From Paraburkholderia metrosideri (GTDB taxonomy: Bacteria; Pseudomonadota; Gammaproteobacteria; Burkholderiales; Burkholderiaceae), in the NCBI RefSeq assembly GCF_904848625.1, contig NZ_CAJHCP010000024.1, positions 1 to 46,151 of the forward strand: a stretch of DNA of 46,151 bases, given 5' to 3'. Each line of letters opens with the position of its first letter. The stretch's first letter is position 1. Shown here piece after piece: positions 1 through 8,415 of this stretch. Below the pieces are notes generated by a model. The model made no database searches, was not told the origin of the DNA, and saw nothing but the letters and a program-made list of their open reading frames with translations. Both the position numbers and the translations under genes were made by a program.

Positions 1-840
1 GATGAAATGGCTCAGTCCGCTCAACAGCTATCGGCCGCGATGCAGCGGGCCGAATCTGCAGAGATGCAAGTCCTCGAACTGCAAGACTCGAAAGCGGCCG
101 CGAGCGATGAAGCGGCTCAAGCCGCTAAACAGCTATCGGCCGCCATACAGCGCGCGGAGACCGCAGAACAGCAGGTGGCCGTTCTTGAAGACGCAAAAGC
201 AGCCATGCGCGATGAAATAGCGCTGGCCGCGCAACAGGTTGCTGCGGCGAAGCAACAGGCCGAAACGGCCGAATTGCAAGTGCTCGAACTGGAAGACGCA
301 AAGGCAGCCGCCAGCGACGAAGTAGCCAGCGCTGCGCAACAACTCTCCGCGGCGATGCAACGCGCCGAAGCCGCCGAACGGCAAGTCGCCGCTCTGGAGG
401 ATGCAAAAGCGGCCATGAGCGACGAAGTGGCCGAGGCCACCCAACGCGTATCCGCCGCGCTGCAACGCGCCCAAGCCGCCGAGCAGCAAGCCGCCGCGCT
501 GGAACACGCGAAACACGCCACCAACGATGACGTCGTCCGCGCAGAACAACAACTGTCCGCAGCGCTGCAGCGTGCGCAAGCCGCCGAGCATCAGATTGCC
601 GCTCTGGAAGACGCCAAAGCCGCCGCCAGCGATGAGACGGCTCAAGCCGCCCAGCAGCTTTCCGCCGCGATAGAGCGGGCGCAAACAGCCGAGCAGCAAC
701 TCGCCGTCATGGAGACCGCCAAAGCAGCCTCCAGCGACGAAGCCTCTCAGGCCGCCCAACAACTATCCGCTGCGCTACAACGCACTCAGGCCGCCGAACA
801 GCAGATCGTCGAACTGAAACAGCGTCTCGCGGAACTCGCC
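1..840 (+). repeat. Eight tandem 105-bp in-frame repeats
   Basis: Repeat units begin with GATGA or GACGA at 1, 106, 211, 316, 421, 526, 631 and 736, an exact 105-bp period with no indels. DNA copies have diverged at many third positions while the protein pattern is kept, which suggests old duplication under selection. The first unit may continue upstream of the window. Confidence 0.9.
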
Positions 841-1230
841 ACCACCCATCAGGAAGAAACCCAACGCGGCGAATCCACGAAAGCCGATGAGTTTGCGTCG
901 TTGCAACGTCAGCTCACCGCGCAGGCCAAAGCGCACGAGAAAGCCTTCAACGAACTTCACACCCTGGCCGAGCAATGGGTCACGCATGCGAAGGATCTGA
1001 AGCAGCGGTTGAGCGTATCGAATGAAAGAATCGTGTTTATCGACGCACGCAGCATGGGCGAAGTGGCGCTGATCCGCAGACTCGCAACCGAACTCGAACG
1101 GTTCAAGCCCGACCACGAGTTGATCTCGCGGGACGCGCAGCAAAAGCTGATCAGTTCGACGATGGGCGAGCGGCTTTCGCAGAAGGGCTATCAGTATGAC
1201 CCGACGACGGCGGCGATTTCGAAGAAGTAA
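1..1230 (+). CDS. Coiled-coil repeat protein, 5'-truncated by window edge
   Basis: The reading frame is already open at base 1, so the N-terminus lies outside the window; the ATG at 7 falls inside a repeat and is unlikely to be the true start. About 280 residues form eight 35-residue units rich in Ala, Gln and Glu (typical unit: QQLSAA-QRAE-AE-QVA-LEDAKAA--DE). Thirty-five residues equal five heptads, so the units stack in register as one continuous coiled coil. A less repetitive helical stretch follows (about 280-340), then a short non-repetitive C-terminal domain containing VFIDARSMGEV and ending in KK. Long Ala/Gln/Glu coiled coils of this type occur in KfrA-like DNA-binding proteins, but the diagnostic N-terminal domain is not visible, so that identity is a guess. 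The next gene is convergent. Confidence 0.85.
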   Translation, partial: DEMAQSAQQLSAAMQRAESAEMQVLELQDSKAAASDEAAQAAKQLSAAIQRAETAEQQVAVLEDAKAAMRDEIALAAQQVAAAKQQAETAELQVLELEDAKAAASDEVASAAQQLSAAMQRAEAAERQVAALEDAKAAMSDEVAEATQRVSAALQRAQAAEQQAAALEHAKHATNDDVVRAEQQLSAALQRAQAAEHQIAALEDAKAAASDETAQAAQQLSAAIERAQTAEQQLAVMETAKAASSDEASQAAQQLSAALQRTQAAEQQIVELKQRLAELATTHQEETQRGESTKADEFASLQRQLTAQAKAHEKAFNELHTLAEQWVTHAKDLKQRLSVSNERIVFIDARSMGEVALIRRLATELERFKPDHELISRDAQQKLISSTMGERLSQKGYQYDPTTAAISKK

Positions 1231-1311
1231 CGCGAACCAGACCGCGCCCGATTACGGCGGCGCGCCGGTCGGGTCGATCAAAAAAACCTTTGAAGAAACC
1301 AGGCGCGGCGC

Positions 1312-2490
1312 TTAATCCGCTGCGCCGATCATCCCCGTGTCGCGAAGCTGGCGCAGCTTCGTGTAAAGCGTGGTTCGCGATAAACCCAGTTGCCGCGCAG
1401 CCGCTGCGATGTTTCCGTGGTGTTCCTGTAGCGCGCTCTGGATTGCACTCAGCGTCTGTTCCTTGAGACTGGCGCCAGAGCTCGCTGCGGGGGCGGGCGG
1501 CGCGGGTTCGTCGAAGCGCGCCGCGGCAGCCTGATTCGCGTTGCGCGCCGTGCTGCGGTTTTGCGGCCCACGCGCATATTCGACCCACAGATGACTTCCG
1601 TCCGCACGCGCCATCCGTTGCACGCCACGACCTCGCTGAAGCAGCCGGCCGAGTTGCGCCGGTGACGCGTCGTCGAAAATCTGCCGTAGATCAAGTGGTG
1701 GCAGCGGTGCTCCCGCCGGCAGCGACAGCATGCGGCGCGCCACCCTGCTGACCGCGCGTACCTGCCCATCCTCTTCAATCGCGACGATGCCCGCGAGCGG
1801 CGTACCCAACCAGCGCGGATCATGTTGCAGACGCAGCAGATGACAACCGCGCAGTGTCGCGAACAGGCGCTGTTCGGCCGCCAGCGCCGCCAGCCGGAAT
1901 TGCTCCTGCACCTGCGACACGTCACGTTTTCCGGTGCCGGTGATGTCCAGCGCGCCGATCACCTCGCCGTGAAAGCCGAACAGCGGCACGGCGACGCAGA
2001 ACACCCGTTCGAACTCGTCGAGATAGTGTTCACCACCGGCCACGATCGCTTCAGTGCCGTCGTGGATCACACAACTCGGCGCAGTCGTACCGATATTGGA
2101 TTCGACGATGCGCCGGCCGCACGTGATGGGCAGCAAAAGGTCGTCGTCGCACGCGGGGCTGTGCCGTGCGTGGATCACGGTACCTTCGGTGTTGACGCAG
2201 AAAATGGTCCAGTCGATGCCGCCGAATGCATCCCACAACTGTTCGATCTCATCGACGACGCAGCTATAAAGCCGACGGTCGGCCTTCGAATCGGGCACCG
2301 TGCGGGCCTTGTCCAGCAGCTCGTATTGCGGCGTGCTGGACGGCAGCAGACCCGCGCCGCGCGAGCGCTCCCACGAACGCGCAACCGGCGCCGACAGCAG
2401 CGCGGCAGGCAACTGCTCGCCGCTGATAAATTGCGCGCGAGCGGCATTCAGGCGTTCCTGCCGCGAATTCGTCGATGCGATTTTTGCCAC
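1312..2490 (-). CDS. GAF-Fis family transcriptional regulator lacking the sigma-54 AAA+ domain
   Basis: This 392-residue protein resembles AcoR-type activators. An N-terminal segment with RSWERSRGAGL is followed by a GAF-like sensor domain (about 75-210), a PAS-like stretch (about 220-300) beginning LAGIVAIEEDGQVRAVS, a Pro/Ala linker and a C-terminal Fis-type helix-turn-helix (about 345-385) with GNIAAAARQLGLSRTTLYTKL. The central AAA+ domain with Walker A and GAFTGA motifs, needed to contact sigma-54, is absent, so it probably acts independently of sigma-54. It lies 138 bp downstream of and co-oriented with the dehydrogenase pair, making it their likely regulator. The ligand is unknown; an aromatic alcohol, aldehyde or acetoin-like molecule is plausible. 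Confidence 0.85.
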   Translation of the reverse strand: MAKIASTNSRQERLNAARAQFISGEQLPAALLSAPVARSWERSRGAGLLPSSTPQYELLDKARTVPDSKADRRLYSCVVDEIEQLWDAFGGIDWTIFCVNTEGTVIHARHSPACDDDLLLPITCGRRIVESNIGTTAPSCVIHDGTEAIVAGGEHYLDEFERVFCVAVPLFGFHGEVIGALDITGTGKRDVSQVQEQFRLAALAAEQRLFATLRGCHLLRLQHDPRWLGTPLAGIVAIEEDGQVRAVSRVARRMLSLPAGAPLPPLDLRQIFDDASPAQLGRLLQRGRGVQRMARADGSHLWVEYARGPQNRSTARNANQAAAARFDEPAPPAPAASSGASLKEQTLSAIQSALQEHHGNIAAAARQLGLSRTTLYTKLRQLRDTGMIGAAD

Positions 2491-2600
2491 ACGAGTCTCC
2501 TGTCAGCGCGGCGCGGCCGGATTGCCCGACTCGCGCCGCAGTGTGTGGCGCACAGAATACCTCAGCGATTCCGCGCACCGTCGGCGACCCGGCTCACGTC

Positions 2601-2636
2601 GATGCCCGCCAATGCCCGTCAATGCCCGTCAATGCG
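2601..2636. repeat. Decanucleotide tandem repeat at the 3' end of the alcohol dehydrogenase gene
   Basis: The 10-bp unit ATGCCCGTCA is repeated about 3.5 times (first copy with one mismatch) across the alcohol dehydrogenase stop codon at 2629-2631. Replication slippage here would shift material after the stop without changing the protein. Confidence 0.7.
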
Positions 2637-3756
2637 CAAACCGCAAAATCGGCTTGAGTGTGACGCCGCTCGTGCTGTCCTCGGCGGCTTGGTTGATCTG
2701 GTCGAGTGAATAGAATTTGACCAGTTTGTCGAACGGGAAACGCCCCTGTTGATACAACTGCACGAGCTGCGGAATGAAGACTTGCGGAACACTGTCGCCT
2801 TCCACAATCCCGCGAATCGTGCGCCCGCCCAGCAACAGGCTATTGATGTCGAACTCGGCTTTCGTGCCGAGCGGCGGCGCGCCGACCACACCCATCGCAC
2901 CGAGACTGCCGAGCGCGTCGATGCCCTGCGACAGCACTTCCGGCCGCCCGGTCGATTCGAGCGCGAAATCGACGCCGCCGTCCGTGATCTGCCGGATCGC
3001 TTCGATCATGTCGACTTCGCGGCTATTCACGGTATGCGTGGCGCCAAGCTCTTTGGCGAGAGCGAGGCGTGACGGCACGACATCGACAGCAATGATCGTG
3101 GTCGCACCGGCCACCCGCGCCGCCATCACGGCGCTCAAGCCGACCGCGCCTGCGCCAAGGCTCGCGAAGCTGCTGCCCGGACGAACCTTCAGCGAGTTGA
3201 TCACCGCGCCCGCGCCGGTCTGGATCCCGCAACCGAGCGGACCCAGCAGTTCGAGCGGCGCGTCATGCGGCACCTTGATCGCGTTGTTCTCGCGAGCCAG
3301 CGCAAAGCTCGCAAACGACGATTGCGAAAAGAAGTGGTCGTGCAGCGGCCGTCCTTGTTCGTCCTCGATTGCGGTACGGCCTTCCAGATCGCCGCCGCCG
3401 AAGTTCAGCCCGAAGAACTGCTTGCAGTACGCGCCGTGGCCGCCATTGCACGCGTTGCAGTGACCGCATGCGCCGTAGGTCAGCACGACGTGATCGCCCG
3501 CTTTGAGATCTTTCACTGCGGGGCCGACTTCTTCGACGATACCCGCGCCTTCATGTCCGAGCACCGACGGCAGCGGCACCGGATAGTACTGATCGCGCAC
3601 GATCAGATCGGTGTGACAGAGGCCGGTCGCCACCACGCGCACCAGCACCTCGTCCGCTTTCGGGCCGCGAATGCGCGCTTGCTGGATCGTGAACGGCTCA
3701 CCCTTTGCGCGGGCGACGGCGGCGGTTATCGTACGAAGTCCCGTTGTTGTTGCCAT
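2629..3756 (-). CDS. Zinc-dependent alcohol dehydrogenase (aryl/benzyl alcohol dehydrogenase-like)
   Basis: Medium-chain dehydrogenase of 375 residues that oxidises a primary alcohol to an aldehyde with NAD+. Visible residues: catalytic zinc ligands Cys47 (GLCHTD), His68/Glu69 (GHEGAG) and Cys176 (LGCGIQTG); structural zinc cysteines 97, 100, 103 and 111; Rossmann motif GAGAVG at 201-206 with an acidic residue after the second strand (AVDVV), favouring NAD over NADP. The start at 3756 (MATTTGL) is preferred over an ATG 22 codons upstream because GGAGAC sits just before it and the upstream ATG overlaps the preceding gene. It begins 17 bp after the aldehyde dehydrogenase stop, so the pair is an operon. 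The sequence resembles XylB-type benzyl alcohol dehydrogenases; substrate is inferred. Confidence 0.9.
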   Translation of the reverse strand: MATTTGLRTITAAVARAKGEPFTIQQARIRGPKADEVLVRVVATGLCHTDLIVRDQYYPVPLPSVLGHEGAGIVEEVGPAVKDLKAGDHVVLTYGACGHCNACNGGHGAYCKQFFGLNFGGGDLEGRTAIEDEQGRPLHDHFFSQSSFASFALARENNAIKVPHDAPLELLGPLGCGIQTGAGAVINSLKVRPGSSFASLGAGAVGLSAVMAARVAGATTIIAVDVVPSRLALAKELGATHTVNSREVDMIEAIRQITDGGVDFALESTGRPEVLSQGIDALGSLGAMGVVGAPPLGTKAEFDINSLLLGGRTIRGIVEGDSVPQVFIPQLVQLYQQGRFPFDKLVKFYSLDQINQAAEDSTSGVTLKPILRFAH

Positions 3757-3773
3757 GCTTGTCTCCGTGAAAT

Positions 3774-5246
3774 TCAGATCGGGTAGAGGGGCGCTTCGCC
3801 CTTCACCGTGAGCCATTGCCACTGGGTGAATTCTTCCCAGTTCGCCGGTCCGCCAATGCTGGTGCCGTTGCCCGATGCGCCGACGCCGCCGAATGGATTG
3901 ATCACCTCATCGTTGACGGTCTGATCGTTGATGTGCAGCAGGCCCGTGCGCAACCGTTCGCCCATCTGCAATGCGCGGCCGACATTCGCCGTGACGATGG
4001 CGGTGGACAGGCCGTACTCCGTGTCATTGGCGAGCGCGATGGCGTCCTCGTCCGTGTCGAATGGGACGACGACCGCGACCGGTCCGAATATCTCTTCCTT
4101 GAACGCGGGGTTGGCCGGCGTGACGCCGCTCAGCACGGTCGGCTCGAAGTACAGGTCCTGGCTGTTGCCGCCGGTTTCCAGCGTCGCGCCGGCTTTCTGC
4201 GCGTCCGCGACGACGCGTGCCACGTGGTCGCGTTGGGTCGCATTGATCAGCGGTCCGAGCGCGACGTCGCCGGAAGCGGGGTTGCCGACTTTCAGGCTGG
4301 CCGCCTTCGCCACCAGTTTCTTGACGAACGCGTCGTAGATTTTGCGTTGCACCAGCACCCGGCCGGTTGCCATGCAGATTTGCCCCTGATGCAGATAAGC
4401 GCCCCAGGCCGTGTTGGCGACGGCCAGTTCGAGATCGGCGTCGTCGAGAACGATCAGCGAATTCTTGCCGCCCAGTTCCAGCGAGACCTTCTTCAGATGC
4501 CGGCCGGCCGCTTCACCCACCTTCCGGCCCGCCGCCGTCGATCCGGTGAACTGGATCATCGCGATATGCGGATCGCTCGTCAGCGCCGCGCCCGCGCCGC
4601 CGTCGCCCGGCAACACGTGCAACACGCCCTTGGGCAAGCCGGCCAGTTCGAACAGGCGCGCAATCGCAAATCCGCCGCACACGGCGGTGCGCGGGTCCGG
4701 TTTCAGCACGACCGAGTTACCGAGCGCGAGGGCGGGCGCGACGGCGCGCATCGCGAGATAGAGCGGGAAGTTGAACGGCGAGATCACGCCGATCACACCA
4801 AGCGGGCGGCGGCGCGCCAGCGAAAGACGTCCCGGCGACGACGGCAGCACTTCGCCGGCCGAGCGTGACGGCAAGCCGCTCGCTTCGTGAAGCGCCTTGA
4901 CGGTCACCGAGGTCTCGAAGCCCGCTTTGATCTGGGTCGAGCCGCTTTCCCTGACGATCCATTCGGCAATTTCGTTGAAATGCGTTTCGGCGATTTGCGC
5001 GGCACGGCGCAGCACGGCCGCACGTTCGTCATAGGGCGTCGCGGCCCACGCGAGTTGGGCGCGAGCGGCGGCCGCGGCCGATGCGGCGATGAGCGTCGCG
5101 TCGGCCATGCCGATGCGGCCGAGGCGCTGGCCCGTCGCCGGCTCCAGCACGTCCGCCTCGCTGCTGCCGGCGTGCCAGTCGCCGGTGTAAAGGCGTGCTT
5201 GCCAGATGTCGCTATCGAGTAGTTTCGAAGGAAGGTTCACGCTCAT
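3774..5246 (-). CDS. NAD-dependent aldehyde dehydrogenase (benzaldehyde dehydrogenase, XylC-like)
   Basis: Aldehyde dehydrogenase superfamily enzyme of 490 residues that oxidises an aldehyde to the acid. The active-site set is complete: Asn159 (SPFNFP), Glu257 (LELGGK), Cys291 (GQICMATGR) and the GSTAAG cofactor turn. Overall pattern, including FLHQGQ-like YLHQGQICMA and HINDQTVNDE near the C-terminus, matches benzaldehyde/vanillin dehydrogenases better than betaine-aldehyde or succinate-semialdehyde enzymes. The start at 5246 (MSVNLPSK) is chosen because AGGAGA precedes it; an ATG 35 codons upstream lacks this. First gene of the aldehyde dehydrogenase - alcohol dehydrogenase pair, so together they would take an aryl alcohol to the acid. 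The 190-bp upstream region has no sigma-54 site that I could recognise. Confidence 0.9.
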   Translation of the reverse strand: MSVNLPSKLLDSDIWQARLYTGDWHAGSSEADVLEPATGQRLGRIGMADATLIAASAAAAARAQLAWAATPYDERAAVLRRAAQIAETHFNEIAEWIVRESGSTQIKAGFETSVTVKALHEASGLPSRSAGEVLPSSPGRLSLARRRPLGVIGVISPFNFPLYLAMRAVAPALALGNSVVLKPDPRTAVCGGFAIARLFELAGLPKGVLHVLPGDGGAGAALTSDPHIAMIQFTGSTAAGRKVGEAAGRHLKKVSLELGGKNSLIVLDDADLELAVANTAWGAYLHQGQICMATGRVLVQRKIYDAFVKKLVAKAASLKVGNPASGDVALGPLINATQRDHVARVVADAQKAGATLETGGNSQDLYFEPTVLSGVTPANPAFKEEIFGPVAVVVPFDTDEDAIALANDTEYGLSTAIVTANVGRALQMGERLRTGLLHINDQTVNDEVINPFGGVGASGNGTSIGGPANWEEFTQWQWLTVKGEAPLYPI

Positions 5247-5436
5247 GCTTTCTCCTGAACGGTTCAGTGTCGCCATGGCCCGCCGCGAGGGGGCCGCCGG
5301 TCGTTGAAGATAGGAGTTCGACGACGACACGGCTATCGGTATTTCTTCCACCGGCTGGAAGCATTGCGGCGGGCGGCGGGGCGAGCTGAAAGTGTTCAGT
5401 TTCCGGACATGGCGTTACCCACGACGTTAGGCAGGG

Positions 5437-6153
5437 TCAGCCCGGAGCGGAATCCGCGCGCTTGACTCTCGTCAGAACGAACGCCTGCCGCTGTTCGAAG
5501 CCAAGCCGCTCATACAGCGTGATGGCAGCCTGGTTGGCGCTAAAGACGTGCAGAAAAGGGATGTCTCCGCGCTGCCCGATCTGCTTGCGCAGCACATTGA
5601 CGAGCCGGCCCGCGAGACCCTTGCCCCGATAGTCGGCGTCCACGCACACCGCGCTGATTTCAACAAATCCGTCGAGCTGCATGCGCTCGCCCGCCATCGC
5701 AATCAGACGTCCGCCGTCGCGAATGCCGATGTAGTGGCCCATCTGGTGCGTGCGCTGGCCGAACGGGCCCGGTTTGGTGGTTTGCGCGAGATCGAACATC
5801 GCCGGGGCATCGCGCCCGGTCAGGTGAATGACGTCCTGATCGTCGACGGTCTCGTTCAGCGGGCGCGGTGCGATCATCTGATGAAGCATGCCGATGCGCT
5901 CTGCCTGCAATGCGTCGATGGGGTCGAGCGCGTCGAGCGACAACAACGACACAGCCTCATCCGCCTGTAGAAGATCGTGCAGCGCGTGCCAGTTCGCAGC
6001 AGTCTCCCCCGGTTCCGGCGACATCGCCGCAAACGGAGCCACGTCGGGAAAGTAGCGGCAAGCAAGCCGGTCGCCTTGCCGCAGATGCGCCTGGCGGGTC
6101 GTGAGCGCTGACCAGATCGGGCGATCGAGCGGCAGTTGGGTCGAATCATTCAT
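5437..6153 (-). CDS. GNAT family N-acetyltransferase (FR47-like)
   Basis: Protein of 238 residues. The acetyl-CoA-binding signature lies in the C-terminal third: SAVCVDADYRGKGLAGRLV, with the R-G-K-G-L-A loop, followed by HVFSANQAAITLYERLGF, typical of GNAT motif B. The N-terminal half is a poorly conserved domain often seen in FR47-like GNATs. AAGGAA lies upstream of the ATG at 6153, which is preferred to a more upstream start. The substrate cannot be deduced. It is followed by the promoter region of the dehydrogenase operon and preceded by the isomerase-like gene, all on the minus strand. Confidence 0.85.
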   Translation of the reverse strand: MNDSTQLPLDRPIWSALTTRQAHLRQGDRLACRYFPDVAPFAAMSPEPGETAANWHALHDLLQADEAVSLLSLDALDPIDALQAERIGMLHQMIAPRPLNETVDDQDVIHLTGRDAPAMFDLAQTTKPGPFGQRTHQMGHYIGIRDGGRLIAMAGERMQLDGFVEISAVCVDADYRGKGLAGRLVNVLRKQIGQRGDIPFLHVFSANQAAITLYERLGFEQRQAFVLTRVKRADSAPG

Positions 6154-6193
6154 CTCGGTTCCTTGTTGCTTACGCAACGTTCTCAGAGTGGGG

Positions 6194-6484
6194 TCAGGCG
6201 GCCTTCATCAGCAACCGGAGCGGCAGCAGCGGGCCGATCGGCAGCAGGTCGAAGGTCAGCAGATTCGCGCGGCCCAATGGCAGGTTCTTCAGAAGCTTGT
6301 CCGCTTCGTCGACGGACTCGACGTTCATCAGGAAAATGACGCCTTTGCTCTGGTCCTGCAACCAGAATTGTTCCATTTTTCCGTCGAGGTAAAGCTGCAG
6401 CGTCGCCGGGACTTCCGACGGCATGTGGGTTTGCGCCTGTTCGGGGCTGAGCGGTTTGAGGGTGCCAATTGCCATGACTTTCAT
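6194..6484 (-). CDS. Muconolactone delta-isomerase family-like small protein
   Basis: Protein of 96 residues beginning MKVMAIGTLKPL, with GGAG about 8 bases upstream. It has the size and alternating strand-helix pattern of dimeric alpha-beta barrel proteins (muconolactone isomerase / YCII-like): a first strand, a helix around EVPATLQLYLDGK, a strand pair EQFWLQ...GVIFLMNVES, and a second helix VDEADKLLKNLPL. It ends in a hydrophobic LLPIGPLLPLRLL segment. Similar proteins are common in Burkholderiaceae as muconolactone isomerase family members of unproven activity. It is divergent from the GlxA-type regulator, which may control it. Confidence 0.65.
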   Translation of the reverse strand: MKVMAIGTLKPLSPEQAQTHMPSEVPATLQLYLDGKMEQFWLQDQSKGVIFLMNVESVDEADKLLKNLPLGRANLLTFDLLPIGPLLPLRLLMKAA

Positions 6485-6593
6485 GCTGTGCTCCAGAGGG
6501 AAAAGGTAGTCGGGGTGTGGTCCGGAACGCTTGCTGGTGCGTTCTGGATTGAGGTCCACTGTAGACACCGGAAGCCATTGGTACTATTGTCGT

Positions 6594-6616
6594 AAATGAC
6601 ATTTTTGGAGTCATTT
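6594..6616. promoter_or_regulatory. Perfect inverted repeat overlapping the ribosome-binding site of the GlxA-type regulator
   Basis: AAATGAC (6594-6600), 9 bases, then GTCATTT (6610-6616): perfect 7-bp arms immediately before the ATG at 6622. The spacer contains the TTTTGGAG ribosome-binding region. Position in a 137-bp divergent intergenic region suggests an operator for autoregulation or control of the divergent gene; a small RNA hairpin masking the ribosome-binding site is the alternative. Confidence 0.55.
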
Positions 6617-6621
6617 GCGCC

Positions 6622-7608
6622 ATGAAGATTTCGATCCTCGCGCTCGATGGGCTGTTCGATACCGGGCTTGCTGCATTGATCGACGCGTTCAAAACCGCCA
6701 ATGACCTGTCGGCGCGCCAGCAACCGGGCGTGGGCCCGCGCTTCGACGTCAGCGTGGTAGGAATGAGGCGCGATGTGCGCACCGGCTTTGGCCTGCGTGT
6801 GCCCGTCAAGCCTGCGAGCGCGATGGAGCGGCCGGACTGGATCGTGGTGCCCGCGCCCGGCGCCAAGATGCCCGAGCAATTGCTGCCGGCGCTGGCGAGA
6901 CGCGATTTTGTCGATGCAATGGCGTTGCTGCGTGAAAGTCACGCGGACGGTGTGAAGGTCGCCGCCGCCTGCATCGGCACGTTCGTGCTGGCCGAGTCGG
7001 GCTTGCTGAACGGACAGGAAGCCACCACGACCTGGTGGCTCGCGCCGCTGTTCCGGCAGCGTTATCCGCAGGTGCGTCTGGACAGTTCGCGGATGGTGGT
7101 GCCGTCCGGCCGTTTTTGCACGGCGGGCGCGGCAATGGGGCATCTCGATCTCGCGCTGTGGCTGCTGAATCAGGCCAGTCCGGATGTGGCGGCGGTGGTC
7201 GCGCGCTATCTGCTGGTGGACGCCCGGCCTTCGCAGGCGGCTTATATGATTCCCGATCATCTCGCGCGTGCGGATCCGCTGGTCGAACGATTCGAGCGTT
7301 GGGCGCGAGGGCGGCTTGCGGAAGGTTTTTCGCTCGACGCAGCGGCCGAGTCGCTCGCGACCAGCACACGTACGTTGCAACGTCGGATCGAGGCCGTGCT
7401 CGGAAAATCGCCGCTGTCGTATTTTCAGGATCTTCGCGTGGAGCGGGCGGTTCATCTGTTGCAAACCAGCCGGCTCGATATCGAGAGGATCGCCGCCGAA
7501 GTGGGTTATGTCGATGGCGCGACACTGCGTACGCTGTTGCGTCGGCGGTTGGGAAGAGGGGTGCGGGAGTTGCGGGGAAAGCGGGAGGCGGGGGGTGAAA
7601 CCGTGTAG
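6622..7608 (+). CDS. GlxA family transcriptional regulator (DJ-1/PfpI domain plus AraC helix-turn-helix)
   Basis: Regulator of 328 residues. Residues 1-190 form a DJ-1/PfpI-like class I amidotransferase fold; the nucleophile-elbow cysteine is visible in AAACIGTFVLAESGLL. Residues about 225-325 form an AraC/XylS DNA-binding domain with two helix-turn-helix motifs (LAEGFSLDAAAESLATSTRTLQRR and ARIAAEVGYVD-like IERIAAEVGYVDGATLRTLLRRR). The amidotransferase-like part usually senses a ligand rather than catalysing a reaction. Divergent from the muconolactone-isomerase-like gene with an inverted repeat between them, so this is a self-contained regulator-target pair. The inducer is unknown. Confidence 0.9.
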   Translation: MKISILALDGLFDTGLAALIDAFKTANDLSARQQPGVGPRFDVSVVGMRRDVRTGFGLRVPVKPASAMERPDWIVVPAPGAKMPEQLLPALARRDFVDAMALLRESHADGVKVAAACIGTFVLAESGLLNGQEATTTWWLAPLFRQRYPQVRLDSSRMVVPSGRFCTAGAAMGHLDLALWLLNQASPDVAAVVARYLLVDARPSQAAYMIPDHLARADPLVERFERWARGRLAEGFSLDAAAESLATSTRTLQRRIEAVLGKSPLSYFQDLRVERAVHLLQTSRLDIERIAAEVGYVDGATLRTLLRRRLGRGVRELRGKREAGGETV

Positions 7609-7962
7609 GCTTTTTCGGCTAGAAGCTATCGTCGACATGACGCTGATCCGGGGTCGACAGCAAGACGACACATTATTGAGGCATCATTGAACACTGTCGG
7701 CAAATCGTCGCAGCAGCAATGCGCGTTACGCGCTCTACGTGTTCGCAGCCGGTGGTAGCCAACAGTCATCCAGACCGACGCATGTTCGCTAACACCCAAC
7801 AGCGGGTTCAGGCAATGTCCCCGGCGCGGCGCGCACAGCATCTGGTACGACACATGCTTGATATCTGTCGGCCTCGCACGACAACACCACTGCGCCGGGG
7901 CAAATGCAACCAGGCGGTCACCCAGTGACCCATTTTGGGGCGACGTTGAGGAAATTTGTGCC
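7609..7962. other. Intergenic region, no supported gene
   Basis: Short open frames here lack ribosome-binding sites and family motifs. The 3' end supplies GAGGAAAT before the ATG at 7963. No clear terminator follows the regulator. Confidence 0.5.
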
Positions 7963-8415
7963 ATGCGTCTGATTTTTGCGTTACTGGCTATCTTTGCAAT
8001 AGTTCCAGCATCGGCATTCAGCCAGACGCTGGACGATCACCTGTCGTGCGCAGAAACCGCACACGATTTCGTCTCCGACCTCGTCGACACGCAGTCCATC
8101 AAGACCCCTGCCATGCGTGTCGAGCCGAATTCGGTCAATGCGTATCGCCCGGCGAGCGACAGCAGTCTGACCGCGTTCGGGCTGCACGTTCATGCGGTTT
8201 TCGGCTACCAGCCGGGGGATCCGCTTTTCAAGGCGGGCGGAAACGAAACGCCGTCAGGTCCGGTCTACGGCGTGGTCGTGTTGGGCTCGGCAGAGGTGGT
8301 CAAGCGGCGCCTCAGCGATGCGGGCAGCTCCGCCGTTGTGCATCCTGTGATCCCTCTGGTGCTGACGGCGATCGTATGCGGGCAGCAAGCCCCGAGTGAG
8401 CAAACCACCCGCTGA
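7963..8415 (+). CDS. Small secreted protein of unknown function
   Basis: Protein of 150 residues starting MRLIFALLAIFAIVPASAFSQ, a clear Sec signal peptide with probable cleavage after ASAFSQ or SAFS. GAGGAAAT lies 9-10 bases upstream, so this start is preferred over a longer frame beginning at 7858. The mature part has two cysteines (SCAET near its N-terminus and IVCGQQ near its C-terminus) that could form one disulfide, plus a strand-rich middle (HVHAVFGYQPGDPLF, VYGVVVLGSAEVVKRRL). I do not recognise a family. It stands alone. Confidence 0.7.
   Translation: MRLIFALLAIFAIVPASAFSQTLDDHLSCAETAHDFVSDLVDTQSIKTPAMRVEPNSVNAYRPASDSSLTAFGLHVHAVFGYQPGDPLFKAGGNETPSGPVYGVVVLGSAEVVKRRLSDAGSSAVVHPVIPLVLTAIVCGQQAPSEQTTR

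Noticed and set aside
5247..5436. Possible sigma-54 promoter (TGGAAGCATTGC) upstream of the aldehyde dehydrogenase
   Set aside because: It is on the wrong strand for the operon and the GG-to-GC spacing is too short for a -24/-12 element.
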